Source: Nocardia amamiensis NBRC 102102
Lineage (GTDB): Bacteria; Actinomycetota; Actinomycetes; Mycobacteriales; Mycobacteriaceae
Direction of reading: 5' to 3'
NCBI RefSeq assembly: GCF_001612745.1
Contig: NZ_BDBA01000045.1
Span: 1 to 64,000 of the forward strand
DNA: 64,000 nt
Of this stretch, positions 8,222-16,951 are shown piece after piece (the stretch's first letter is position 1; every line of letters starts with the position of its first letter). The translations under genes and the position numbers were made by a program. The notes under the pieces were generated by a model. It was given only the letters and a program-made list of their open reading frames with translations, had not been told where the DNA came from and did no database searches.

Positions 8222-9433
8222 TCAGCAGGCCGGGCTGCTTTTCATCCGGCCCGCCAGCCAATGCCGCAATTGTTCGTCATAGCCGATCGGCGCGCTGCGC
8301 TGCCGCGACTCCACGACTTGGCGCTGGGTTTCCAGCAGCGGAACGTCATCGGCGGCCCGGACCAGTTGCGCAATCGCGAGCTGCCTGCTCGAGTACCCGG
8401 GGTATGGATAGAGCAGCAGGGATGTCGGCGTGTATCCCCCGCCGTAGTTGAGTACCCGAAGGGTTACGCCCGCACTGTCGCCCGACCGCAGCCGTTCACC
8501 GAGTTCGACCAGCCGAGGCCGGTCATCGGGGTGGAACACGTCGACCGGCCGGAAGAGATAGTCCCAGCGCACCCACGGCGCGGGATCGGTGAGCCAGTGC
8601 GAAATGCTGGTGCGCTCGAGCTGGATCACGGCCAGATGAGTACCGGCGCGACGATGCGCCTCGCGCAATCCGATCCGCTCCAGGGTCGGCCACGCCGACG
8701 GCGCGTTCTCCGAGGTGACGTCCTCGATCAGCAACCAGGCGCCGCGAGTGCGTTCGTCGTCGCGGGCACGAATGGTGATCCGCCACTGCGCCGGACGGCC
8801 GAACCCGTGCACCACAGTGGTGTCGAACTGCATCCGGTCGCCAGGTTTGGGGTCATAGAGGAGATCGAGGACCTCCGCGTGCCGATCGAAGCTCGACACG
8901 CGGTGGAACAGTTCCGCGATGGACATCCTGGGCACGTACTGCTCGGCCGTGCTGCCGGACAACCGCGTGATACCGCTGGGCTGCTGGATGGTCTGACTGC
9001 TCAGGTCCCAGATGGCGCCCACCGCGGGGCGCAGCGCAGGCACCCGCTCGGCGGCAGGGCCGAGCCACAGGCGCACCGCATGCACGTCAGCCGCCGGGCC
9101 GAAGACCGGCCGGATGAGCAGTTGGTGCCTGCCGGTGCGCGTCTGGATGGCCAGGTCGACGTCCTGGGCCTGGTCATGCGCCGTATGAATGGCCTCGGTC
9201 AGTCCCGCGGTCGTGAGCTTGTCGTAGAGGGCGGGCGTTTTGGACAGCGTTCGTTGCAACACCCGCTGCCAGTTCGCGAACTCTCGCGGTGCATCCCCTA
9301 CCGACGCGACGGACATTCCGTCCGGCGCCAACGTCTCGATCGTCACCCATGGAATCACTGCGCCACTTCGCTTCGCACTTGCCCGTACCAGCCGTTCCTC
9401 CGGATCCGCCTCAATCCGGATGAGACACATCAT
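8222..9433 (-). CDS. Conserved hypothetical protein with PAS-like repeats
   Basis: 403 aa, soluble, no membrane segment. Two stretches (about residues 135-235 and 260-350) read like PAS folds: short strands around a DLSSQ... or WVRWDYLFRPVDVFHPDDRPRL core. The second resembles the classical PAS end motif in which a His-Pro-Asp-Asp precedes a helix. Such proteins occur in mycobacteria and nocardiae, but I do not recognise a characterised member. It is co-directional with, and 36 nt upstream of, the TcpC-like gene, so it could be the first gene of that operon and act as a sensor for it. There is no clear ribosome site before the ATG pair at 9428-9433; a start a few codons downstream is possible. 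Confidence 0.5.
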   Translation of the reverse strand: MMCLIRIEADPEERLVRASAKRSGAVIPWVTIETLAPDGMSVASVGDAPREFANWQRVLQRTLSKTPALYDKLTTAGLTEAIHTAHDQAQDVDLAIQTRTGRHQLLIRPVFGPAADVHAVRLWLGPAAERVPALRPAVGAIWDLSSQTIQQPSGITRLSGSTAEQYVPRMSIAELFHRVSSFDRHAEVLDLLYDPKPGDRMQFDTTVVHGFGRPAQWRITIRARDDERTRGAWLLIEDVTSENAPSAWPTLERIGLREAHRRAGTHLAVIQLERTSISHWLTDPAPWVRWDYLFRPVDVFHPDDRPRLVELGERLRSGDSAGVTLRVLNYGGGYTPTSLLLYPYPGYSSRQLAIAQLVRAADDVPLLETQRQVVESRQRSAPIGYDEQLRHWLAGRMKSSPAC

Positions 9434-9720
9434 GTGACACCAGACAATGTACCGTTATTCAGCGGCGCAATCAACTCGTTGGGCTCGAGTCTTTGTTCCT
9501 ACGAAGTCTCCAGCATGTTCATCCGACACGCCTCGGCGTGTTCATTTTGTTCACGATTCGTTCGCGCGACCAGGTCGGGAGACGGCACACGGCCCGGCGG
9601 CGCATCGCGCGCAAACCGACCGCGCAGGAGCGCGGTCGACCCACAGGTTTCCACCGGCAACCTTCCGGCGTGTTCAGAAACCTTTCTCACACAAGGCATT
9701 ACGCGACTGTGAGGAGGTGA
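9434..9720. other. Intergenic region with hairpin
   Basis: 287 bp between the PAS-like gene and the ROK gene, both on the minus strand, with no supported gene. It contains a perfect inverted repeat ACACGCC-TC-GGCGTGT at 9526-9541 flanked by several TGTTCA copies, possibly an operator or the end of the ROK transcript. Confidence 0.4.
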
Positions 9721-10614
9721 TCAAGCACCCTGTGCGCTGAGCGCGAGTACACCGGCACCTGCAAGCAACGCGACATCGCCGAGCTGCGAAGGAACGACGC
9801 GCAATCCTGGCAGGAAGCTCAGCCTGGCATGGGTGGCGACCGCCTCGTTCAGAGGTTTCCACAGCACCGGACCCGCTTCGGCCAGCGACCCGCCGAGCAC
9901 GACGAGGTCGATGTCGAGTAGTGCGGCCACCGATGCGATCGCCCGGCCGAGCGCTGTGCCTGCTCTGCCCAACGCGGCGGCGGGGACGCCTTCACCCGCA
10001 CGGGCGGCTTCCACCAGCTGCGGCACCGAGGTACCCGTCCATCCTTGCTCCCGAGCCCAGCGCAGCGCCGACGTGCCGCCGGCCACCGCTTCCAAACAGC
10101 CCCGGCCGCCGCATACGCAGCGATCATCGAACCCGGGGACGAGGACATGACCCACACTTCCGGCATTGCCGGTCCGTCCCACCATGGCGAATCCGCCCAC
10201 CGTGACACCACCGGTGATGTGAGCGGAGGCGGTGATCGCCAACGCATCCATCACCGCACCCATGGCACCGAAGGCCTGTTCGGCCACCGCTAGACACACG
10301 CCGTCCACGGCGAGCTGAACCGTCGCCGAGGGAAACGCCTTCCGCGCCGCCTCGACGATGCCAAAACCGGTCCGCCACTCGGGAACGTCCGCGGGTGCAA
10401 CCACCCCCGCCGTCATATCGATCGGACCGGCGGAGGCGATGCCGAGAGCGGTGACCTCTGCACCGCCAGCGGCCTCGAGCAAAATCTCCCGGCACCGCTC
10501 CCACGCGCCGGAGGCAGGGACCGGAATCTGCACCACGTCGTCGGTGCCGACGTCGTCAGCGATTCGGCTTGCCGCGAACCTCGATGAACCGATCTCCAAC
10601 GCCAGCACTGTCAT
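9721..10614 (-). CDS. ROK-family sugar kinase/glucokinase-like protein
   Basis: 297 aa, the usual length for ROK kinases. The N-terminus has the ATPase-fold phosphate-binding start (LALEIGSSRFAA). The ROK zinc signature CVCGGRGCLEAVAGG (about residues 165-179) is complete with its Cys residues, and a second nucleotide-binding Gly-rich segment (VVLGGSLAEAG) is near residue 250. Expected activity is ATP-dependent phosphorylation of glucose or another hexose/aminosugar; the substrate cannot be read. There is no DNA-binding N-terminal domain, so it is a kinase rather than a ROK repressor. It is a monocistronic gene on the minus strand, 50 nt after the WhiB gene. Confidence 0.8.
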   Translation of the reverse strand: MTVLALEIGSSRFAASRIADDVGTDDVVQIPVPASGAWERCREILLEAAGGAEVTALGIASAGPIDMTAGVVAPADVPEWRTGFGIVEAARKAFPSATVQLAVDGVCLAVAEQAFGAMGAVMDALAITASAHITGGVTVGGFAMVGRTGNAGSVGHVLVPGFDDRCVCGGRGCLEAVAGGTSALRWAREQGWTGTSVPQLVEAARAGEGVPAAALGRAGTALGRAIASVAALLDIDLVVLGGSLAEAGPVLWKPLNEAVATHARLSFLPGLRVVPSQLGDVALLAGAGVLALSAQGA

Positions 10615-10663
10615 GACTTACGCACCACCAAGGACTCGACGCCAAAAGGTCCACGCAGCATAG

Positions 10664-11116
10664 TCACAGGCCGTCGGTGCCAGTCGGTTTCAGGGGTTGT
10701 CCGAGCACGATGTGCCGACGGGGCGCGGGAAGGGTGGATACGGTGCGGAGCGGGCGCGGCCCGTTGCGGATGATGCGCATGGGGCGCTTGTGGTCGATCG
10801 GCGCGGCGCGGTGCCGATCCAAGTTCTCGATGACGCTGCCGGAGTTGTCGTAGGCGACGCCCGCCCAGATCATCGCGCGGGGACCGTCACCGCGCGCTGT
10901 GAGCGTCTGCGCCAACTGGCGGCATTGCAGGAAGAGGGGGCAGCTCTGGCAGGTCCGCACGGCTGACCGCCAGGCATCCGGATTCCCGGTGTCCATGTCC
11001 CAGTTGTCCGGGACGTCGGCGCACGGGGGCCGCTGGTTCGACTTTGCCGGAATCGACGAGATCTTCGCTGACGCAAGGGATCCCGTGTCCATCGGAAGGG
11101 TTCGCGTAATGCTCAT
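10664..11116 (-). CDS. WhiB-family iron-sulfur transcription factor
   Basis: 150 aa. Four Cys residues of the WhiB domain are visible: one in PPCADVPDNW, then the triplet in RTCQSCPLFLQC, a CxxCxxxxxC spacing that binds a 4Fe-4S cluster. The usual G-V/I-W-G-G turn is replaced by MIWAGVAYD, and a basic C-terminal stretch (RPMRIIRNGPR) could contact DNA. The start at 11114-11116 was chosen because GGAG lies six bases upstream; an upstream in-frame ATG directly abuts that GGAG. The long N-terminal extension before the first Cys and the atypical turn set it apart from WhiB1-7; it resembles accessory or phage-type WhiB proteins. Confidence 0.8.
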   Translation of the reverse strand: MSITRTLPMDTGSLASAKISSIPAKSNQRPPCADVPDNWDMDTGNPDAWRSAVRTCQSCPLFLQCRQLAQTLTARGDGPRAMIWAGVAYDNSGSVIENLDRHRAAPIDHKRPMRIIRNGPRPLRTVSTLPAPRRHIVLGQPLKPTGTDGL

Positions 11117-11315
11117 AGCCATCTCCGGAGATGCCGAGGGCACACCTGTGGCAGGTGTTTGGCCCATGGATCGGACGGTCATCAGGGCTGCTCAACAGTC
11201 CCCGGAACCCAGCCGCGATAAGCTGGTCTACGCCACGGTAACCCACTGTTGCCCAGCACACAAGATCTTGTGCCGCTATGTAACGGCTCGTTGACCTTCG
11301 AGCAACACCCAGCTA

Positions 11316-11328
11316 CCGTTTTTAACGG
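11316..11328. promoter_or_regulatory. Inverted repeat in the whiB-merR divergent region
   Basis: Perfect repeat CCGTT-TTT-AACGG, 57 bp upstream of the MerR start. Further AACGG motifs lie at about 11282 and 11338. A candidate binding site for the MerR or WhiB protein. A TATGGT -10-like hexamer is at 11367-11372. Confidence 0.35.
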
Positions 11329-11384
11329 CACGTTATGAAACGGCCCATTTTCCACCGGGGCCCGACTATGGTTTCCTTTTAAAC

Positions 11385-12116
11385 ATGGCTGCAGACTCTG
11401 AATTCACGATCGACGAACTGGCACGGGCAGCCGACACCACCGTGCGCAGCGTCCGCGTGTACCACGAGCGAGGTCTCCTGCCCTCGCCGGAGGTGCGCGG
11501 GCGGATCGGGTACTACGGGTCGGACCATCTCAACCGGTTGCAGACCATCAGCCGCCTGCTCGGGCGGGGCATGAAGCTGAACGGGATCAGAGAGCTGCTC
11601 GAGGCCTGGGACCGGGGCGACGGACTCGCGGACGTGCTCGGCGTGAAGGACGCGGCCGCCGCAGCCGCCGCCGCGGCGGAACCGGAAGCAACCACCGAAC
11701 CCAACGACGACTACGCCGAATTGCCGGAGTATGCGAAGCAGGCGCTGGCCGCCAGCGACGATCCGCTCGAGGCGTACCGGGTCACGAACCCGCGGTGCTG
11801 CGATCTGGCCACCCGGCTCACCGACACCGGACTGCCGATGCGGGACACGTTCCAGTTGGTCGAACGTCTGCGCGCCGACTGCGATCGCATCGCCGACCGC
11901 TTCGCCACCGAGCTGTTCTACCGCCTGGCGGGGCAGACGTACGAGGAATCCGCGCGGACGCCGCGGGATCGCACCAAGCTCGAGACCGACCTGGCGATCG
12001 CGCGGCTGATCGTCACCCGCGCGACCTCCGAACTGATCGACCAGGCGTTCGCCAAGCACTCCGAACTGCCACCGCCCTCGGTGGCCTCGGGCACGCAGGC
12101 ACCGTCCGATCGGTGA
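11385..12116 (+). CDS. MerR-family transcriptional regulator
   Basis: 243 aa. Residues ~7-75 form a MerR winged helix-turn-helix: FTIDELARAADTTVRSVRVY, then ERGLLPSPEVRGRIGYY, then the long linker helix. A polyalanine stretch (~90-98) separates it from a C-terminal helical domain without the Cys residues of metal-sensing MerR proteins; the ligand is unknown. It is divergent from whiB and 25 nt upstream of the PP-loop gene, so it may control that gene and itself. Confidence 0.82.
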   Translation: MAADSEFTIDELARAADTTVRSVRVYHERGLLPSPEVRGRIGYYGSDHLNRLQTISRLLGRGMKLNGIRELLEAWDRGDGLADVLGVKDAAAAAAAAAEPEATTEPNDDYAELPEYAKQALAASDDPLEAYRVTNPRCCDLATRLTDTGLPMRDTFQLVERLRADCDRIADRFATELFYRLAGQTYEESARTPRDRTKLETDLAIARLIVTRATSELIDQAFAKHSELPPPSVASGTQAPSDR

Positions 12117-12141
12117 CGGCGCAGCCGTTCATGCCTGCCCG

Positions 12142-13155
12142 GTGAACGACGAAACAACCTCGGGGGCACAGACTTCCGAGCCGATCCAGTTCGTCACCGA
12201 TCTGCTCGGAGACGCCGTCGCGACACCCGATCCCGCGGCACGGACCATCACCGATCCCCGAGTCGCGGCCGCACTCATCGCGGAGGAGACCCGATCACGC
12301 GTGCGCGCGGTGATCGAACGCTTCGACGGCGTCCCAACGGTCCTGCTCAGCGGCGGGGTCGACTCGATCTATCTCGCCGCGGTCGCGGTGCGCCTCGGCG
12401 TCCGGCCACATGCGATCACGATCGTCACTACGGGTGACACCGACGCGACGGGAGCGGTGGCAGCCGCGGCGGCGCTCGGCCTCCCCCATGACGTCATCCG
12501 GCTGACCGGGGCCGAAGTGGTCGACCTCGCCCGCGACGCCATGCGCAGGCTCGGCACCTCAGAGCTGTGGGAGGTGGCGGCGGGCATCCCGCTGCTCGCC
12601 GCGCGACGCAGCCTCGACCGGCTCGAGCGCGTCGGCGCCATCCTCACCGGCTCCGGCGCCGACGCGATCTTCGGCGGTGGCCGCGCGCTGCGCCACCCGC
12701 TGCACTCCCCGGCGGCCCGCGCGGAACTCGACCGCCTGATCCGTGCCGAGTCGGCGGCGAACTTTCGCAACCGGCGGCTGGTCCCGCATTTCCATCCGGC
12801 ACTGTTGAATACTTACGCAGACAAACTCGTTCACGTCTTTCAAACCGTGCGCTGGTGGCGGCTGGCCGAAACGCTCGCGCCGCCCGCATTGTTCGGCGAA
12901 CACAATGGCCGGCGAATCGACAAACTCGCCTTACGCATGGCCTGTGCCGAAGAGTTGCCCAGCGGCGCAGCAGACCTCGCCTGGCGGGCGAAAGCCCCGA
13001 TCCAACGCTCCTCCGGTCTGTTCACCGCGCTCGCCACGGCCGCACGTTCGCACGCGGCGAATCTCCCTGGGGCACGTACGTATACCGATCCCATGACCGA
13101 AGACGCCGAAGCAGTCGCCATCCGGCTCTACCTGACGCTGCTGAATCAGAAATGA
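12142..13155 (+). CDS. Stand-alone asparagine-synthetase-type PP-loop protein
   Basis: 337 aa with a GTG start. It carries the ATP-pyrophosphatase loop VLLSGGVDSIYLAA (about residues 66-79) and a second nucleotide-binding stretch LTGSGADAIFGGG (about 170-182), as in the synthetase half of AsnB. The N-terminal glutaminase domain of AsnB is absent, so any amidation would need free ammonia or another amine, or the protein adenylates a carboxylate for another reaction, as in lasso-peptide cyclases and beta-lactam synthetases. No lasso precursor or protease gene is nearby. It follows the MerR gene by 25 nt. The fold is sure; the substrate is unknown. Confidence 0.7.
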   Translation: MNDETTSGAQTSEPIQFVTDLLGDAVATPDPAARTITDPRVAAALIAEETRSRVRAVIERFDGVPTVLLSGGVDSIYLAAVAVRLGVRPHAITIVTTGDTDATGAVAAAAALGLPHDVIRLTGAEVVDLARDAMRRLGTSELWEVAAGIPLLAARRSLDRLERVGAILTGSGADAIFGGGRALRHPLHSPAARAELDRLIRAESAANFRNRRLVPHFHPALLNTYADKLVHVFQTVRWWRLAETLAPPALFGEHNGRRIDKLALRMACAEELPSGAADLAWRAKAPIQRSSGLFTALATAARSHAANLPGARTYTDPMTEDAEAVAIRLYLTLLNQK

Positions 13156-13203
13156 ACGCGGCTTCGCCAACCCCTGGCCGCGAGCGATGATCGCCTCGAA
13201 CGA

Positions 13204-13280
<77 letters not shown>

Positions 13281-13326
13281 TGGTCCTCGCGGCGGCGGGG
13301 CCGCCGCCGGCGAGGATGATGCTCCG

Positions 13327-13400
<74 letters not shown>

Positions 13401-14500
13401 AGGCATACGACACCGATGGGATCGCCACGATGTCGTGTGCGATCCGACTGTACCGAATCCGGCTTCCGAAACGCCAATCAGCCCCCTGGTCCGCCTGATC
13501 TCGACGGTGTGGACCGGAGCGCTCCAGGGTTGCCGCACCGAGTATCGCACGACTCGTCCGCCGGACCGGAGCGGCGTGCGGGAGCGAAGTTTTAGAGGTG
13601 ATTTTTCATTGAAACTCTGGCGTGTCGGATGCCGGTGGGCGAAACTCGACTGACGCGCGATGACTCCGCCCGGGACCATCGCCGACCCGCCGCCGATCAG
13701 GCCAGGAACATCGCTCAGGGGATTTCCGATGAGGACCGCACGACTCGCCGTCACAGTCGACTCGTTCGGCGTGTTGCCGGGCGTCGAGCGCGGCGCCGGC
13801 AGGTCGGCGGGGCAGTGTGCCGCGAGAACGACCCGCTTCCGCGCACGGTCGGCTAACCGCGTGGCAACCGCCTGCGGCTTCCGGCCGGACGTGAGCGGGA
13901 CGTCCGGACCGGCCGCCGCGCCGCCGGCACCGCCGTTCCTCGTGACCGCGCGTGCCGCTGTCCGGCATCCGGATCACTGCCTCGGCGGGCGCGGAGCAGT
14001 CTGCGACGCGGAACGTGCAGAGCAGGCGGCGAGGACGCGAGGGCCGACCCGAGCACGTCCGCAACAGTCATTCGAAGCTCGACAGGGAAGACAAGGACGT
14101 CGCGTGCGAGAACGAATTCTCGGAGAACCGGTGGCGCGGGGTGGGTTCGGGCCGCACTCATGGCCCGCTCGACACGTGCAGCCCACGTCCCACAGCGTGT
14201 CACCGGCGCGTCACGGCGCGATTTCGCAGCGAACCGAATTCGGGTGTAACACCAACGCGAAGGGTACGATCACACTCCCGATCGCTATTCGCGAGGTGTC
14301 GAGAACACGTTGTAAAACGGTGCTTTTCGATGCCGAGTGGCTTGCTAGGATCCTTTTTGCCGGACGGGGGTATCTGGAAAGGGGGCGGTGAGCGTGCGCC
14401 GAACCAGGTGGACACAACCGCGTAGCAGTGGGCACGATCAGCGTGACGCCGGCGCCTGTGTCAGTACAGGGCAGCTGGGCACCGACGTCACCCATACCGG
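13401..14500. other. 1.1-kb region without a convincing gene
   Basis: All plus-strand frames here have Arg/Pro-rich, non-conserved translations. One minus-strand frame stays open from about 13970 to inside tRNA-Gly with GC-rich third positions over its first ~100 codons. It has no ATG/GTG until 13754 and ends within the tRNA, so at best it is a decayed gene. Nothing else was recognised. Confidence 0.4.
13447..13477 (-). promoter_or_regulatory. Candidate promoter of the tRNA-Gly/tRNA-Pro pair
   Basis: On the minus strand a TTGGCG -35-like box (13472-13477) is followed after 19 bp by TACAGT (13447-13452), about 47 bp before tRNA-Gly. The spacing is a little long. Confidence 0.35.
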
Positions 14501-15460
14501 GTGAGTCCGATGTCCCCCGACATCGAACCCCCGGTAGCCACCATGGCCCGAGCATGGGCTCGTGCGGTCTGCGCCGAACCCGGGTCGGGCGCCACACCCC
14601 AGCAGCTGGAGCCGGTGCTGATCGAGATCATCGAGCGGCTGCTCACGCTCGCGCGGACCGAGCCGTTCCCCTGGCTCGAAGCGCGGATGCTCGGAGCCAG
14701 GCTCGCCGAGGCGCCGTTCGAGCGGATCCGGATGTTGGCGCAAGCCACGCGATGGCTGCTCGGCTTCCCCTCCGGCACGCCCGGTTCCTTGGTGGCCACG
14801 CGCTGGCCGTTCATCGCCAGCCAGGCCATCGACAGTTACGCGCAGGCGCTGCAGGAGCGGGCGCTCGCGCAGCAGGAGCAGAACCTGTCGGCCAAGGTGT
14901 CGCTGCGGGTGCAGGAGATCGCCGCGCTGCAGCACCGGCTGCGCCACGAGGCCACTCACGACGCGCTCACCGATCTGGCCAACCGCACATTGCTGCAGGA
15001 CAAGGTGCGGCTGATGGCCACCGACCCGACCAACGGCGTCGGGCTGCTGCTGATCGACCTGGACCGGTTCAAGCAGATCAACGACGGATACGGGCACGCG
15101 ATCGGCGACGAGGTGCTGGTCGAACTGGCCGGTAGGCTCCGCGAAGCCTGTCCGCCGGACACCGTGATCTGCCGGTACGGCGGCGACGAGTTCGTCCTCG
15201 CGATCAACGCGCACCGCAGCACCCTCGGCGACCTCGCACACCGGATCGTGTCCGCGCTCCGTGACCCGGTCTGGTCCTCCGCGGGTCCGGTTCCGGTGTC
15301 GGCCAGCGTCGGAACCGCCTACAACCCGCCGGGCAGCCCGATCGATTTCACCGATCTGCTTCGCCGTGCCGACCGCGCGATGTATTCCGCCAAGAGTGCG
15401 GGCGGGCGGCGGTTCGCCTTCGCCGACGAGCCGGGTATCGACACCGCCGTCGCGGGATGA
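14501..15460 (+). CDS. GGDEF diguanylate cyclase
   Basis: 319 aa with a GTG start (an ATG three codons later is an alternative). Residues ~1-140 are helical with no membrane segment and end in a coiled-coil-like stretch (LSAKVSLRVQEIAALQHRL). The GGDEF domain then runs from HDALTDLANRTLL to the end, with the substrate-binding DLDRFKQINDGYGHAIGD and an intact active site RYGGDEF (about residues 226-232). The inhibitory RxxD site five residues before GGDEF is absent (CPPD instead), so product inhibition through that site is unlikely. It should make cyclic di-GMP from two GTP in the cytosol. It is monocistronic. Confidence 0.85.
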   Translation: MSPMSPDIEPPVATMARAWARAVCAEPGSGATPQQLEPVLIEIIERLLTLARTEPFPWLEARMLGARLAEAPFERIRMLAQATRWLLGFPSGTPGSLVATRWPFIASQAIDSYAQALQERALAQQEQNLSAKVSLRVQEIAALQHRLRHEATHDALTDLANRTLLQDKVRLMATDPTNGVGLLLIDLDRFKQINDGYGHAIGDEVLVELAGRLREACPPDTVICRYGGDEFVLAINAHRSTLGDLAHRIVSALRDPVWSSAGPVPVSASVGTAYNPPGSPIDFTDLLRRADRAMYSAKSAGGRRFAFADEPGIDTAVAG

Positions 15461-15490
15461 CCGGTACCGGCGGCCTGCGATCGGTTCGGG

Positions 15491-16294
15491 TCAGTCCGGT
15501 TGGCAGGTGGGGCACCAGAAGAGGTTGCGGCCCTGCATGACCTGATGCGCGACCACCGTGCCGCACAGGCGACACGGCGCGCCCTGGCGGCGGTAGACGT
15601 AGGTACGGGGCCGATCGGGCGCATACGACGGCGCGCCGTGGTCGTGTTCAGGCCGGACCACGACCATCTTCCCGACGCGCACACCGACCCGCATCAGTGC
15701 GACGAGATCGGCCCACATGGCCGTCCATTCGTCGACCGATAGCGCCGCTCCCGGGCGATGCGGCGAAATCTGGTGGCGGAACAGCAGTTCCGCACGATAG
15801 ACGTTGCCGACCCCGGCCACCACCTGCTGATCCATCAGCAGTGCACCGATCGGCCTGCGCGAGCGATGGATACGGCTCCAGGCGCGGTCCGGGTCGGCGC
15901 CGCGGCGCAGCGGATCCGGGCCGAGGTGATTGGTGAGCGCGGCGACCTCGGGCGCGAGCAGAATCTCGCACGCGGTGGGCCCGCGCAGATCGGTGCCGAA
16001 GCCGGACGGTCCCCCGATCATGCGCATCCGGACTTGCCCGACCGGTTCCCCCATCGGCAGCTCGGATTCGGTGAAGGCGCCGTAGAGGCCGAGATGCACG
16101 TGCACGACCAGGCCGGAGTCGTAGTGGTGTAGCAAGTGTTTGCCCCACGCCTCGGCCTTGACCAGCACCTGGCCGTCCACCCGGGCCGCGCCCGCCGCGA
16201 ACTTGCCCTGCGGGCTGGATACGCGCACCACACCGCCCGCGAGACGGCGATGATGCAGCCGCGCGAGGCGGTGCAGCGTATGTCCTTCCGGCAC
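15491..16294 (-). CDS. nei: Fpg/Nei-family DNA glycosylase (endonuclease VIII type)
   Basis: 267 aa. It starts MPEGHTLHRLAR, with the catalytic Pro2-Glu3 exposed after Met removal as in Nei. The helix-two-turn-helix has QVVAGVGNVYRAE, and the C-terminal zinc finger C-x2-C...C-x2-C (CRLCGT ... WCPTC) is intact. It removes oxidised pyrimidines and nicks the abasic site. It is followed upstream on the same strand by rpiB and the DsbA-like gene, the same neighbours as mycobacterial Rv2464c. It is 18 nt downstream of rpiB, probably co-transcribed. Confidence 0.9.
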   Translation of the reverse strand: MPEGHTLHRLARLHHRRLAGGVVRVSSPQGKFAAGAARVDGQVLVKAEAWGKHLLHHYDSGLVVHVHLGLYGAFTESELPMGEPVGQVRMRMIGGPSGFGTDLRGPTACEILLAPEVAALTNHLGPDPLRRGADPDRAWSRIHRSRRPIGALLMDQQVVAGVGNVYRAELLFRHQISPHRPGAALSVDEWTAMWADLVALMRVGVRVGKMVVVRPEHDHGAPSYAPDRPRTYVYRRQGAPCRLCGTVVAHQVMQGRNLFWCPTCQPD

Positions 16295-16311
16295 AGCCGG
16301 TTACATCCAGA

Positions 16312-16794
16312 TCAGTACTCGGGAACGGCCGGTGCCACGCCGGACTTCTCGTACTCGGCCAGGATGTCGATGCGCCGCTGGTGGCGCTCCTCGTCCGACC
16401 ACGGGGTGCTGAGGAACGCGTCCACGATGGCCAGCGCCTCCTCGGTGGAGTGCATCCGGCCGCCGATGCCGATCAGCTGTGCGTTGTTGTGCTGACGGGC
16501 CAGCTTCGCGGTCTCGACGCTCCAGGCCAGCGCGCAGCGGGCGCCGGGCACCTTGTTCGCCGCGATCTGCTCGCCGTTGCCGCTGCCGCCGAACACCAGT
16601 CCGAGGCTGCCCGGGTCGGCGACGGTGCGGCGGGCCGCCTCGATGCAGAATGCGGGGTAGTCGTCGAGAGCGTCGTAGACGAGCGCGCCGCAGTCGACGA
16701 CCTCGTGGCCAGCCAGCTCGAGATGGGCCTTGACGTGATTCTTCAGTTCGAAACCGGCATGGTCGGCACCCAGGTATACGCGCATGGCAGGCAT
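16312..16794 (-). CDS. rpiB: Ribose-5-phosphate isomerase B
   Basis: 160 aa from the ATG at 16792-16794, with GAGGG nine bases upstream; the family start MRVYLGADHAGFELK follows three codons later. LacA/RpiB features: GADHAGFELK near the N-terminus and the GSGNGEQIAANK phosphate/active-site loop (Ser/Cys position occupied as in actinobacterial enzymes that use Glu). It interconverts ribose-5-phosphate and ribulose-5-phosphate in the pentose phosphate pathway. Context and length (~160 aa) match mycobacterial Rv2465c. Confidence 0.92.
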   Translation of the reverse strand: MPAMRVYLGADHAGFELKNHVKAHLELAGHEVVDCGALVYDALDDYPAFCIEAARRTVADPGSLGLVFGGSGNGEQIAANKVPGARCALAWSVETAKLARQHNNAQLIGIGGRMHSTEEALAIVDAFLSTPWSDEERHQRRIDILAEYEKSGVAPAVPEY

Positions 16795-16951
16795 TGTGTC
16801 AGGCCCTCGCGGCGCGGCAGGCAACAGGGCACACCCCAATTGACATCGCCGTCCGCCCCGGCGAATCGACTGATACGCCTGCTGTGTTCGCGGCCACGGT
16901 CGCGTGGCACCAGACCCTACCTGTTCCCGGTCACTGAATAGAGTTCATTCC

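Noticed and set aside
12142..13155. Lasso-peptide biosynthesis cluster
   Set aside because: Only the synthetase-like gene is present; no precursor peptide, RRE or transglutaminase-type protease gene is nearby.
13660..14391. 243-codon plus-strand frame in the gene-poor region
   Set aside because: Random-looking Arg/Thr/Pro composition, no ribosome site, no family resemblance.
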